A DNA stretch of 64,000 nt, taken from NCBI GenBank assembly GCA_002840055.1, contig PGZJ01000004.1, positions 175,236 through 239,235 on the forward strand. The letters are read 5' to 3'. Positions within the stretch are counted from its first letter, which is position 1. Every line of letters starts with the position of its first letter. A program made the position numbers and the translations under genes. The notes under the pieces were generated by a model that was given only the letters and a program-made list of their open reading frames with translations, had not been told where the DNA came from and did no database searches. The stretch comes from Gammaproteobacteria bacterium HGW-Gammaproteobacteria-11. GTDB lineage: Bacteria > Pseudomonadota > Gammaproteobacteria > Pseudomonadales > Pseudomonadaceae. This document shows positions 8,875 to 18,200 of the stretch, one piece after another.

Positions 8875-9257
8875 TTCAACCACTCGCGACGCCGCCGTCC
8901 GCCGCCCAGGCGGGCCAGAATGAAACCGATCAGCAGGCTGGCGAAAACCGTGATGCCACCAATCAGGAACCACTGCTGGCGATCCTGCTCCAGGGCAGCC
9001 GGGAGGATGGCTGTCTGGTCCGCCTGACGCTCCCGCAGTGCCTGATTCTCTTGCTCCAGACGCTCAATCAGGTCGCTATTGGTCGTTGCCTTCAATTGAT
9101 CTTCAAGGGCCTGGCGCGCGGCTTCGACGCTGGCCAGCTCGGCTTGCAATGCGCCTATGTCAGGGTCATTGACGACGGGTTCTTCAGCCATGGCCATGGG
9201 CAGGCTGCCGAGGCAGGCCAGGAGCAGGGCTGAGACAAGCATTCTCGACATCATCAA
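8871..9257 (-). CDS. Small membrane-anchored coiled-coil protein upstream of cpxR
   Basis: A 128-residue protein: signal peptide (cleavage near PMAMA, about residue 24), a periplasmic heptad-rich coiled coil (about 30-90, e.g. LIERLEQENQALRERQ), one C-terminal TM segment (WFLIGGITVFASLLIGFILA) and a short cytosolic Arg-rich tail (GGGRRRREWLN). The C-terminal half resembles the TIGR04211 SH3-domain family, but no SH3 domain is present. A gene in this position next to cpxR is, from memory, also found in P. aeruginosa (PA3203). Its stop overlaps the cpxR start, which suggests coupled translation. Function unknown. Confidence 0.7.
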   Translation of the reverse strand: MMMSRMLVSALLLACLGSLPMAMAEEPVVNDPDIGALQAELASVEAARQALEDQLKATTNSDLIERLEQENQALRERQADQTAILPAALEQDRQQWFLIGGITVFASLLIGFILARLGGGRRRREWLN

Positions 9258-9266
9258 TCTCCGAAA

Positions 9267-9569
9267 TCAGGCTGGTAAAACGGGTTTGAAGGGTTTTATA
9301 CAGACCTCGGCGTATACGCCTGCGGTCACATAGGGATCAGCATTTGCCCAGCTCTGCGCCGCCGCCAGGCTATCGAACTCAGCGATAATCAGACTGCCAG
9401 TAAAACCGGCCGGGCCTGGATCAACGGATTCTATCGCAGGGTGTGGGCCGGCAACCAGCAGGCGCCCCTGACGCTGCAGCAGCTCCAGTCGCTCCAGATG
9501 GGCGGGGCGGGCAGCCAGGCGTGCTGCCAGTGAGTCGGTTACATCGCTAGCCATGATGGCGAAATACAT
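9267..9569 (-). CDS. yciI: YciI-family protein
   Basis: A 100-residue protein of the YciI fold (dimeric ferredoxin-like). It opens with [13 protein letters not shown], has [24 protein letters not shown] with the conserved His and the active-site-like HP region, and [21 protein letters not shown] near the C terminus. The biochemical role of YciI is not settled. It lies 9 bp upstream of the coiled-coil gene on the same strand, so yciI, the coiled-coil gene and cpxR may form one transcript. Confidence 0.85.
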   Translation of the reverse strand: MYFAIMASDVTDSLAARLAARPAHLERLELLQRQGRLLVAGPHPAIESVDPGPAGFTGSLIIAEFDSLAAAQSWANADPYVTAGVYAEVCIKPFKPVLPA

Positions 9570-9606
9570 GCGGGTTTCCTGATCGTCGGTTTGAGGCGGA
9601 ACGATG

Positions 9607-9630
9607 CCTAACTTATGTCATTCAGTTAGG
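9607..9630. promoter_or_regulatory. Dyad-symmetric site upstream of rnm
   Basis: A 7-bp inverted repeat, CCTAACT / AGTTAGG, separated by 10 bases, in the divergent gap between yciI and rnm. It could be an operator for either gene. No matching regulator is recognised. Confidence 0.3.
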
Positions 9631-9704
9631 TGTTGTCAGCGTTAGGGCGGCATAATAGCTAAAATTATCTGTTGTTGGTCAATGCAACCCCACTGGAGCC
9701 GGTC

Positions 9705-10559
9705 TTGATAGCCGATCTGCACATGCACAGTACTGCCTCTGATGGCGCGCTCGATCCGGGCGCGCTGATGCGCCGTGCCGCAGCGGCAGATGTTGGCCTG
9801 GTGGCGCTGACGGATCATGATTGCCTCGATGGTCTGGCCCAGGCGGCGGCCACGGCAGAGCAGCTGGGTATGCGCTGGATCAGTGGTGTGGAGTTGTCTG
9901 CCCAGTGGCAGGGACACACGTTGCACGTGCTGGGTTATGGCTTTGATCCTGCCTCTGCGCATTTGCAACAGGCCATGCTGGCGGTGCGCGATGGTCGCTG
10001 GCAGCGCGCTGAGCAGATTGCCCAGCGGCTGGCCGCCAAACGCATGCCGGATGCGCTTGAGGGTGCCATGGCGATCCAGTTGGCGGCCGGCAGCGATCCA
10101 CAGAGTCCACCGGCGCGGCCGCACTTTGCCGACTGGATGGTTGAAGCCGGTCACGTGCGAGATCGTGCCGAGGCATTCCGCAAATGGCTCGGCGCCGGCA
10201 AGCTCGGGGATATAAAGCAGCATTGGCCAGAATTACCCGAGGCCATTGCGCAAATCCGGGCAGCCGGCGGTATGGCTGTGCTGGCTCACCCCTGGCACTA
10301 TGGTTTTACCCGTTCCAAGCTGCGGCGCTTGTTCCGTGAGTTTGCCGTGGCGGCGGGTCGGGGCATCGAAGTGGTCAATGGGCAGCAACCGGTTGAGCAG
10401 GTCGCTTATCTGGGCAAGTTATGCAACGAATTCGGCTTTCTGGCCAGCTGTGGCAGTGACTTTCACCACCCTGATTCGCCGTGGATGGCGCTGGGCAAGA
10501 TGACCGCATTGCCGGCAGATTGTCAGCCAGTATGGGACGATCCGCTTTTTTCCCGATAA
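9705..10559 (+). CDS. rnm: RNase AM / 5'-3' exoribonuclease (PHP domain, YciV/TrpH)
   Basis: A 284-residue PHP-family phosphoesterase. Metal-binding residues are in IADLHMHSTASDG, ALTDHDCLDGL, SGVELSAQW, VLAHPWHY and CGSDFHHPD. E. coli YciV with this pattern (RNase AM) trims 5' ends of 5S, 16S and 23S rRNA and degrades pAp. A TTG start at 9705 is chosen because GGAG lies 6 bases upstream and the protein then begins directly at the PHP motif; a TTG 33 bases earlier lacks a site. It heads a forward operon with yciO, trpS, scpA, scpB and rluB. Confidence 0.87.
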   Translation: MIADLHMHSTASDGALDPGALMRRAAAADVGLVALTDHDCLDGLAQAAATAEQLGMRWISGVELSAQWQGHTLHVLGYGFDPASAHLQQAMLAVRDGRWQRAEQIAQRLAAKRMPDALEGAMAIQLAAGSDPQSPPARPHFADWMVEAGHVRDRAEAFRKWLGAGKLGDIKQHWPELPEAIAQIRAAGGMAVLAHPWHYGFTRSKLRRLFREFAVAAGRGIEVVNGQQPVEQVAYLGKLCNEFGFLASCGSDFHHPDSPWMALGKMTALPADCQPVWDDPLFSR

Positions 10560-10592
10560 ACTCGGACGATCAGAACAACAAGTGAGTCTCCA

Positions 10593-11228
10593 GTGAGTCA
10601 ATATTTTCATCTCCATCCGGAGAATCCCCAGGCCAGACTGGTGCGTCAGGCGGTGGACATCATTCGTCAGGGTGGCGTCGTCGCCTACCCGACCGACTCG
10701 GCTTACGCCCTGGGCTGTCATCTGGGTGACAAGGAGGCGCTGGAGCGGATCCGGCGACTGCGCCAGCTCGATGACAAGCACAATTTTACCTTGATGTGTC
10801 GTGATCTCTCCGAGCTGGGCGTCTACGCCAAGGTCGACAATCCGACCTTCAGGCTGCTCAAGGCCAATACCCCCGGACCCTACACCTTTATCCTGAATGC
10901 AACGACCGAAGTGCCCCGACGCCTGCTGCATCCCAAGCGCCGGACCATCGGCCTGCGCATTCCCGGACATCAGATCACCCTGGACTTGCTTGAGGCGCTT
11001 GGCGAGCCCTTGATGAGCGTGACCCTGATTCTGCCGGGAGATACTCTGCCGCTGACCGACCCGGAGATGATTCGTGACCGTATTGGCAAGCAGATTGATC
11101 TGATCATCGATGGCGGTGCCTGTACGGTCGAGCCCACCACAGTGATCAGTCTGCTGGATGATCAACCGGAAGTGCTGCGCCTTGGGCTGGGTGATCCAGA
11201 GCCCTTCGGCGGCAGCCGTGAGCACTGA
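10593..11228 (+). CDS. yciO: YciO, Sua5/YrdC-family protein
   Basis: A 211-residue YrdC-fold protein. The start is a GTG (MSQYFHLHPENPQ), which matches the N terminus of E. coli YciO closely, and YPTDSAYALGC is the conserved nucleotide/RNA-binding strand. YrdC/TsaC makes threonylcarbamoyl-AMP for tRNA t6A; YciO is a paralogue with much weaker activity and an unsettled role. It is 33 bp downstream of rnm, the same pairing as E. coli yciV-yciO. Confidence 0.9.
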   Translation: MSQYFHLHPENPQARLVRQAVDIIRQGGVVAYPTDSAYALGCHLGDKEALERIRRLRQLDDKHNFTLMCRDLSELGVYAKVDNPTFRLLKANTPGPYTFILNATTEVPRRLLHPKRRTIGLRIPGHQITLDLLEALGEPLMSVTLILPGDTLPLTDPEMIRDRIGKQIDLIIDGGACTVEPTTVISLLDDQPEVLRLGLGDPEPFGGSREH

Positions 11229-11246
11229 GAACACTGGCTTTATGCG

Positions 11247-11252
11247 TATAAT
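11247..11252 (+). promoter_or_regulatory. Candidate -10 box upstream of trpS
   Basis: A perfect TATAAT lies 47 bp before the trpS start, in the 71-bp gap after yciO. No good -35 is seen at 17 bases. It may provide a separate promoter for trpS onward. Confidence 0.35.
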
Positions 11253-11299
11253 CCAATCATCCTTCACTTTGATGTCTTTTACACTTTCAGGAGTTTCCC

Positions 11300-12517
11300 T
11301 TGAGTTCCGTTGATTCACAGCGTCGCGTCTTGTCGGGCATGCGTCCCACCGGTCGTTTGCATCTTGGCCATTACCACGGCGTGTTGAAAAACTGGGTCAA
11401 GCTGCAGCATGAGTTTGAGTGCTTCTTTTTCGCTGCTGACTGGCATGCACTGACCACCCACTACGAAACTCCGGAACATATCGAGCAGAATGTCTGGGAC
11501 ATGCTGATTGACTGGCTTGCCGCTGGTGTCAGTGGTGGCTCGGCAACCCTGTTCATCCAGTCCCAGGTGCCTGAGCATGCCGAGTTGCATCTGCTGCTCT
11601 CGATGGTCACTCCGGTCAGTTGGCTGGAGCGCGTACCGACCTACAAGGATCAGCAGGAAAAGCTCAAGGATATGGATCTGGCCACCTACGGCTTCCTTGG
11701 TTACCCGCTGCTGCAGAGCGCCGACATTCTCATGTACCGCGCCGGTCTGGTGCCGGTTGGGGCTGACCAGGTAGCGCATGTCGAGATTACCCGTGAAGTG
11801 GCCCGGCGTTTCAATCATCTGTACGGCAAGGAGCCGGGCTTTGAAGAGAAGGCCGAGTCAGCCGTACACAAGATGGGCAAGAAGGCTGCCAAGCTGTATT
11901 CCAGCCTGCGCCGGGCCTATCAGGAGCAGGGCGATGCCGATGCCCTGGAAACCGCGCGGGCCCTGCTCAAGGAGCAGCAGAATATCACTCTGGGTGACAA
12001 GGAACGGCTGTTCGGCTATCTGGAAGGCGGTGGCAAGGTCATTCTGCCGGAGCCCCAGGCCTTGTTGACGCCGGACTCGAAGATGCCTGGTCTGGACGGT
12101 CAGAAGATGTCCAAGTCCTACAACAACACCATTACCCTGCGCGATACCACGGACGAAGTCAGCGAAAAGATTCGCCGCATGCCGACCGATCCGGCCCGTG
12201 TGCGCCGCACCGATCCGGGTGATCCGGGCAAGTGTCCGGTGTATCAGCTGCATCAGGTCTATACCGACAAGGCCACCCATGACTGGGTTCAGGAAGGTTG
12301 CCGCAGTGCCGGTATTGGCTGTCTGGATTGCAAGAAACCGGTGATTGATGCGGTCTCGCTGGAACTGGCACCCATGCAGGTGCGCGTGCGTGAGTTCGAG
12401 TCCAACCCGGAAGCGGTGCGCATGATCCTCAGCGAGGGTACCGAGCGGGCCCGCGAGGCCGCACGTGATACCCTGATCGAAGTACGCCAGGCCATGGGCC
12501 TGCAATACCGGCCCTGA
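11300..12517 (+). CDS. trpS: Tryptophanyl-tRNA synthetase with insertion and a Cys cluster
   Basis: A 405-residue class Ic aminoacyl-tRNA synthetase that charges tRNA-Trp. The HIGH-type motif is PTGRLHLGHY and the KMSKS loop is GQKMSKSYNN. It is about 70 residues longer than the E. coli enzyme because of an insertion of about 60 residues before KMSKS (about 190-250). In the anticodon-binding region four cysteines are spaced C-x21-C-x6-C-x2-C, almost the C-x22-C-x6-C-x2-C of the [4Fe-4S] TrpRS of Thermotoga maritima. The start is TTG with CAGGAG 6 bases upstream. Confidence 0.92.
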   Translation: MSSVDSQRRVLSGMRPTGRLHLGHYHGVLKNWVKLQHEFECFFFAADWHALTTHYETPEHIEQNVWDMLIDWLAAGVSGGSATLFIQSQVPEHAELHLLLSMVTPVSWLERVPTYKDQQEKLKDMDLATYGFLGYPLLQSADILMYRAGLVPVGADQVAHVEITREVARRFNHLYGKEPGFEEKAESAVHKMGKKAAKLYSSLRRAYQEQGDADALETARALLKEQQNITLGDKERLFGYLEGGGKVILPEPQALLTPDSKMPGLDGQKMSKSYNNTITLRDTTDEVSEKIRRMPTDPARVRRTDPGDPGKCPVYQLHQVYTDKATHDWVQEGCRSAGIGCLDCKKPVIDAVSLELAPMQVRVREFESNPEAVRMILSEGTERAREAARDTLIEVRQAMGLQYRP

Positions 12518-12521
12518 ACCC

Positions 12522-13403
12522 ATGACCGACGACGAGCTCGCGCCCGCACCAGAGCAGCCTGCCCAGGCGGCTACTGTCAGTGCGCCGCAGTCGTTGGGTT
12601 CGGGGCAGCAGGAGATGCCCTTTGCCATGGTCTATGGCAAGGCGGTTATGCAGATGCCTCAGGATTTGTATATCCCTCCTGAGGCGCTGGAGGTGTTCCT
12701 CGATGCCTTCGAAGGGCCGCTGGATTTGCTGCTTTACCTGATCCGGCGGCAGAACATCGACATTCTCGATATCCCGGTCGCTGACATTACCCGGCAATAC
12801 ATGGGCTATGTCGAGCTGATGAAAGTGGTGCAGTTGGAGCTGGCCGCCGAATATCTGGTCATGGCCGCCATGCTGGCCGAGATCAAGTCGCGTCTGTTGT
12901 TGCCCAGACATGTTGAAGACGAAGACGAAGAGCACGATCCGCGCGCCGAACTGATCCGTCGTCTGCAGGAATACGAGCGCTTCAAACAGGCCGCCGAGGA
13001 AATCGACGGTTTGTCCCGGGTCGGCCGTGATCTGGCCCTGGCCAGCGCCGAGGCCCCCGTGGTGCAGGCGCGCCGCAGCCATCCGGATGTCGATATGGCC
13101 GAGTTGATGCTGGCGTTGTCCGAGGTGCTGCGGCGGGCAGACATGTTCGAAAGTCATCAGGTTACCCGCGAACTGCTGTCAACCCGCGAACGCATGGCCG
13201 AGGTGTTGGCGCGGCTGAGCGGTCAGGCCTTTGTGCCTTTCGTCAGTCTGTTTAGCGTGGCCGAAGGCAAGCTCGGCGTGGTGGTGACCTTTATGGCGGT
13301 GCTGGAGCTGGTCAAGGAGCAACTGATTGATCTGGTGCAGAGCGAGCCCTTTGCGCCCATTCACGTCAAGGTACGAGGTGAGCATGTCACAACCGATGCT
13401 TGA
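12522..13403 (+). CDS. scpA: Segregation and condensation protein A
   Basis: A 293-residue kleisin subunit of the SMC-ScpAB chromosome-condensation complex. The family signature FEGPLDLLLYLIRRQNIDILDIP is split around residue 65-90, followed by an acidic linker (EDEDEEHDPR) and a winged-helix end (FVSLFSVAEGKLGVVVTFMAVLEL) that binds the SMC head. The first ~45 residues are low complexity. The gene starts 4 bases after trpS and overlaps scpB by 20 bases. No strong ribosome site precedes the ATG, so a start nearer residue 32 cannot be excluded. Confidence 0.9.
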   Translation: MTDDELAPAPEQPAQAATVSAPQSLGSGQQEMPFAMVYGKAVMQMPQDLYIPPEALEVFLDAFEGPLDLLLYLIRRQNIDILDIPVADITRQYMGYVELMKVVQLELAAEYLVMAAMLAEIKSRLLLPRHVEDEDEEHDPRAELIRRLQEYERFKQAAEEIDGLSRVGRDLALASAEAPVVQARRSHPDVDMAELMLALSEVLRRADMFESHQVTRELLSTRERMAEVLARLSGQAFVPFVSLFSVAEGKLGVVVTFMAVLELVKEQLIDLVQSEPFAPIHVKVRGEHVTTDA

Positions 13404-14148
13404 GCGGATCATTGAGGCGGCTTTGCTGGCTGCCGGTCGGCCGCTGTCGCTGGAGCGTCTGCGTGAGCTGTTTGACGAGGACGATGCTCCGACGCTGGAG
13501 GCCTTGCGGCAGGCCTTGGGCAATCTTGTCGAGCAATATCAGCAACACAGTTTCGAATTGCGCGAAGTGGCCAGTGGCTGGCGCCTGCAGGTGCGCGAGA
13601 GTTATGCCCCCTGGGTTGGTCGGCTGTGGGAGGAGCGTCCCCAGCGTTATTCCCGTGCCATGCTGGAAACCCTGGCGCTGATTGCCTACCGTCAGCCGAT
13701 CACCCGTGGCGAGATTGAAGATGTGCGCGGTGTGGTGGTCAGCAGCCAGATCATCAAGACCCTGCTCGAGCGTGAGTGGGTGAGGGTGGTCGGCCATCGT
13801 GATGTGCCGGGCCGGCCAGCCATGTATGCGACCACGCGGCAGTTCCTTGATCACTTCAATCTGCGCAGTCTGAGTGACTTGCCGCCGCTGGCGGCGATCC
13901 GCGATCTGGATCAGCTTGAGCCTGAATTGGCCCTGCAGGACGAGGGTGTGGACGCCGATCAGGACAAGGACACGCCCTGGATGCCGGTGGAGCCCTTGCA
14001 GCCACTGGATCAGGCCGGTGCCGAGAGTGGCTTCCATGTGTTGCTGGATGAGCTCAATAACATGGAGTCCAATCTTAAAACCGACTTTGATGATTACCAG
14101 CCCGAGCAGCAGGTTGATGACGACCCGACCGATGATCGGCAGCCCTGA
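13384..14148 (+). CDS. scpB: Segregation and condensation protein B
   Basis: A 254-residue ScpB: two winged-helix domains within about residues 1-170, including ETLALIAYRQPITRGEIE and VVSSQIIKTLLEREWVRV, followed by RPAMYATTRQFLDHFNL and an acidic unstructured tail. It binds the middle of ScpA in the SMC complex. The reading frame opens upstream inside scpA; the ATG at 13384 has GAGGTGAG just before it and matches family N termini. It overlaps scpA by 20 bases, so translation is probably coupled. Confidence 0.9.
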   Translation: MSQPMLERIIEAALLAAGRPLSLERLRELFDEDDAPTLEALRQALGNLVEQYQQHSFELREVASGWRLQVRESYAPWVGRLWEERPQRYSRAMLETLALIAYRQPITRGEIEDVRGVVVSSQIIKTLLEREWVRVVGHRDVPGRPAMYATTRQFLDHFNLRSLSDLPPLAAIRDLDQLEPELALQDEGVDADQDKDTPWMPVEPLQPLDQAGAESGFHVLLDELNNMESNLKTDFDDYQPEQQVDDDPTDDRQP

Positions 14149-14223
14149 CAGGCGGCTGGCTGGCGGCACGATGCGGTGGTAGACTGCGCGGTCAATTGAA
14201 CAGTACACCGGGAGGTGCCCAGC

Positions 14224-15111
14224 ATGACCGATATCCCCTCAAGCCCCGTCAGTGGCGAAAAACTCCAGAAAGTCCTTGCCCGTGTGGGTCTCGGTTCGCG
14301 CCGCGAAATCGAGAGCTGGATCGCCGCTGGGCGTATCACCGTCAATGGTCAGCCCGCCACCCTGGGTTGTCGGGTCGACAGCCTGGATCAGATTCTGGTC
14401 GATGGTCGTCCGGTCAAGCGTGATATTGAAAACGAAGAAGCCCGCCGGGTTATGATTTATAACAAGCCCGAGGGTGAAGTCTGTACCCGCGACGACCCCG
14501 AAGGTCGCCCGACCGTATTCGATCGGTTGCCGCGTCTGCGTCATGGCCGCTGGATCAATGTCGGTCGTCTGGATATCAACACCTCGGGCCTGCTGCTGTT
14601 CACGACCGACGGTGAGTTGGCCAATCGCCTGATGCACCCTTCCTATCAGATGGATCGCGAATATGCGGTCCGGGTCATGGGTGAGGTGGATGAAGAGATG
14701 ATCGAGCGTCTGAAAACCGGCGTCATGCTGGATGACGGCCCGGCACGCTTCACCGATGTGGTGGCCTCCGGTGGTGAAGGTATCAATCGCTGGTTCCACG
14801 TCTGTCTGATGGAAGGCCGCAACCGCGAAGTGCGGCGTTTGTGGGAATCCCAGGGCATGCGCGTCAACCGCCTCAAGCGCGTACGTTTCGGGCCGGTTTT
14901 CCTGGGCCCGGAATTGCCAGTGGGTCGCTGGCGGGAAATGAAGCAGAACGAGATTGATGCGCTGAGCAAAGAGGTCGCGCTTGAGCCGGTGTCCTTGCCA
15001 GCCCTTAAAACCAGTGACAAGGAAAAGCAGCAGCGCCTTGCGCGCAAGCCATCCATGCATCAGGCGCGGACCATCAAGCGCGGCAAGGGGCATCATTCCA
15101 GCAAGCGTTGA
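14224..15111 (+). CDS. rluB: 23S rRNA pseudouridine(2605) synthase RluB
   Basis: A 295-residue RsuA/RluB-family enzyme. The N-terminal S4 RNA-binding domain is at about 12-70 ([18 protein letters not shown]). The catalytic motif [18 protein letters not shown] carries the nucleophilic Asp, and [12 protein letters not shown] is the conserved C-terminal motif. A basic Lys/Arg-rich tail follows, as in other pseudomonad RluB proteins. RluB modifies U2605 of 23S rRNA. GGGAGG lies 8 bases before the ATG; a GTG three codons upstream is less well placed. Last gene of the rnm-rluB run. Confidence 0.92.
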   Translation: MTDIPSSPVSGEKLQKVLARVGLGSRREIESWIAAGRITVNGQPATLGCRVDSLDQILVDGRPVKRDIENEEARRVMIYNKPEGEVCTRDDPEGRPTVFDRLPRLRHGRWINVGRLDINTSGLLLFTTDGELANRLMHPSYQMDREYAVRVMGEVDEEMIERLKTGVMLDDGPARFTDVVASGGEGINRWFHVCLMEGRNREVRRLWESQGMRVNRLKRVRFGPVFLGPELPVGRWREMKQNEIDALSKEVALEPVSLPALKTSDKEKQQRLARKPSMHQARTIKRGKGHHSSKR

Positions 15112-15213
15112 AATTGAGTTGGGTGGGCTGCGGTTCGGATGCGCAAGTGTGACGTAAAATTGGCGCTTGATAATTACTTTGTTTCAGACCGTCAAGTTTA
15201 AAGTGTGACCAAG

Positions 15214-15242
15214 TTGTCATTACAGGTCGATTTGATTAGTAT
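15214..15242 (+). promoter_or_regulatory. Candidate sigma-70 promoter for the tpsA operon
   Basis: TTGTCA (5/6 to consensus) and TAGTAT (4/6) are separated by 17 bases in the 172-bp gap after rluB. Transcription would begin about 35 bases before the tpsA ATG. The surrounding gap is AT-richer than the flanking genes. Confidence 0.45.
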
Positions 15243-15283
15243 CTCGCATCTAATAATCCGACATGTTGACAGTGAGGTTGACG

Positions 15284-18200
15284 ATGCGCACTCGTGGCTT
15301 GGGCAAAAAGCAGTCTGTGGGAAGCACCCTGCATGGCTCCCGACAGTTGACCCGCCACCCCCTGACAGCGCTTATGCTGGCTTCAGGCCTGCTGCCCGGC
15401 TGGGCCATGGCCAATGACATCACCCTGTATGATGGCAGTGGTCGTGTTGCTGGCCCGGGTGTGACCCAAACCACTATTGATGTCGACGGCAACGTCACGG
15501 ATATCACCACGGCCACCGTACGCGGCAAGGCCGGTTTCAACTCCTTTGGCAATTTCCGGGTTTCCGAGGGCAATACCGTCAACCTGCATGTGCCCGGCGC
15601 GGCCAGCCATCTGGTCAACCTGGTTCATGATTCCCGCGCTGAAATCAATGGCACCCTTAATGGTTTGAAAGGCGGCAAGGTCGGTGGGCATATCCTGTTT
15701 GCCGATCCGCATGGCTTTGTCGTTGGCAGCAGTGGCGTGGTCAACGTCGGCAGCCTTACCGTCACCACGCCGAACATGGCGACCATGGACGAGTTGCTGC
15801 GTGTGGCCACCGTTGATGGTCACGTCAATGCCGAACAGGCCAATGCCTATATCGATTCGCTGGCTGCCGGCCAGTTACCCAGTGTGCAGGCCGAAGAAGA
15901 TGGCTCCAATGCCATTGTCATCCAGGGCATGGTCAACACCAATGGCAGTATCAATCTGCATGGTGCATCCGTTCTGATTGAAGCCTCCGCCGGTTTGCAG
16001 GCGGGTACCGATATTGCCCAGGCGGTGTTCGCCAGTACCGTGAATACCGAGGGTCTGGCGATTGGCGCAGGCGTTGCCAGGGAAAACGGCGGTATCCTGA
16101 TTACCGCGGCAGACCAGGTCGAGATCAGCGGTGAACTGGCCGCCCTGATGGCCGATGACAGCGGCGCCAGTGTTGCTATTGCGGCCAATCGCGCAGTGAC
16201 CCTGTCCGATGATGCGCTGATTGATACCCGTGGCCACGCCGGGGAAGATGGCGGCGCTGTGATCATCGAGGCGCCCAGTCTGGCACTGAATGACAATGCG
16301 CGGATCGTTACTGCTGCCTCTGGTGCCGGCCAGGCTGGCGATATCACCCTGAATGCCTTGAGTGATCTGAGCTGCAGCTTCTGCGATGAGTCTGCCGAGC
16401 CGCAGACTCTGGACGAGCTGAAGCAGGGTATTGAAAGCCAGGCCAATCCCTGGTTGTCGGCCAACCTCGGCAAGGCCGAAATCATCATTGGCGAGAATGC
16501 CGAGCTGGATGCCGGGCAGGTCGATGACGACAGCCTGGCCGGCGACTTGAACCTGAATGCCTTTGCCATCAATCGTCAACTGGCCGGCTATGCCGAGGCC
16601 AGTGCCCGTATTGAAGTCAACGGCAGCCTGACCGGCAGAGAGATCAATCTGCACGCCGACAGCCGTGCCGAGGTAGCCCGGGATGTGCTTGGCTCGCTAC
16701 TCAACACCGATGCGCTGAAAGACGATATTGCTGCACTCAAGGACCTGAATAACTGGGGTGAAGAAGAAACCTGGGGCAACATCCTCGACACCCTGTACGA
16801 GCCAATAGCGGCCTATGAAAACACCGATAGCCGTGATGCCTTTCTTGAGACACCTACCAACTTTACCGAACTCACGGTACTGGTACCTGGGCTGTCAGCC
16901 TATATTGCCAAGGCCGACTCGCAGGTTGTCATAGGCTCGAATGCCAGCTTGATGGCCAGTGCGGATATCCATCTGCAAGCCGATGCCAAGCGCACGGTAG
17001 ATAGCTCGACCTGGCAAATTCCGGGTCTGGGCAGCAAGATTCCCTTTGGTTTCAGCGCCGCCTATGGCCAGATTTCAGGTATCACCGCGGTTGATGTGCT
17101 TGAGGGCGCCAGCCTGGAAAGCGGTAACGACCTGTCGGTGCTGGCGCACAGCCAGAATACCCTCAGCGTACTCTCCGCAGCGGAAAACAGCGTTGATGGT
17201 AATGGTAGTGCGCTGAAAACCATGGGTCTGGGCTTTGGTATGGCCATGAGCGATACCGAAACCCGGGCTGTGGTAGAGCAGGGCGTGCTGCTGGATGTAG
17301 CGCGTGATGTGAACGTCACTGCCCTGACCGAGCAAAGCCTCAAGAATACGGTCAGCTTCAAGGCCAGCGGCGAAGGCGCGACCGGGGGGCCGGCCATCGG
17401 CCTGTCGATCCTCAACAGTACCACCCGGGCTGAATTCAGTGCCGATCTTGCCGGTGCGCGCGACCTCAATCTGACCGCGGCCAATCTGGTGCATGGGCAG
17501 AATCTGTCGGTGACCGTTGAAGCCGGTGCGTCAGAGCCGGGGTATCTCGACAAGCTGAAGACCAAGGCCAAGGAACAGGTTGCCGATCCGGTCACCAATT
17601 ATCTGGGTGATGCAGTCAAGGGCCTGTTTGGTATCGAGCCCAAGGCCCCCTCCGAGGACACGCCGGCAACCCCGACTGACAGCCAGTTCCGTCTGGCGTC
17701 GGCCTTGGCCATCAGCCTCGCCGATCATCGTGTTGAAGCGGTACTGGGTAGCGCCGATGCGGCCCCGGCCCTGGATTTGAGCGGTGATCTGAGCGTACAG
17801 GCACTGCAGCGCCAGAGTGATATGCACACCAGTGCGCAAAGCAAGGTCAATGCTTCAGCCAAGCGCGACGATGGCAGTGTCGATGGCGCTGCTGTCAGTC
17901 TCAGTGTGGCGGCGGTTTACAGTGAACTGGATCAGACCACCCATGCGATCGTCGGTGATGGGGCGAATGTCACGGCGGCGCGTATCGGCGTTGGTGCGCA
18001 GAACAGTCAGCCGCTGAATCTGCTCGGCCTGGATCGCTGGAGCTCGTTGGATGAAGTGTATGCCAACCTCAAACTGCTGGTTGAACAGAAGCAGGGCATC
18101 GTCGGCAAACTGGCGACCCAGTACGCCAACTCCACCGGCCAGGCCGATACCCTCGGTATGGCGGGCTCACTGTCGATTCTGCAGAACAATACCGATGCCA

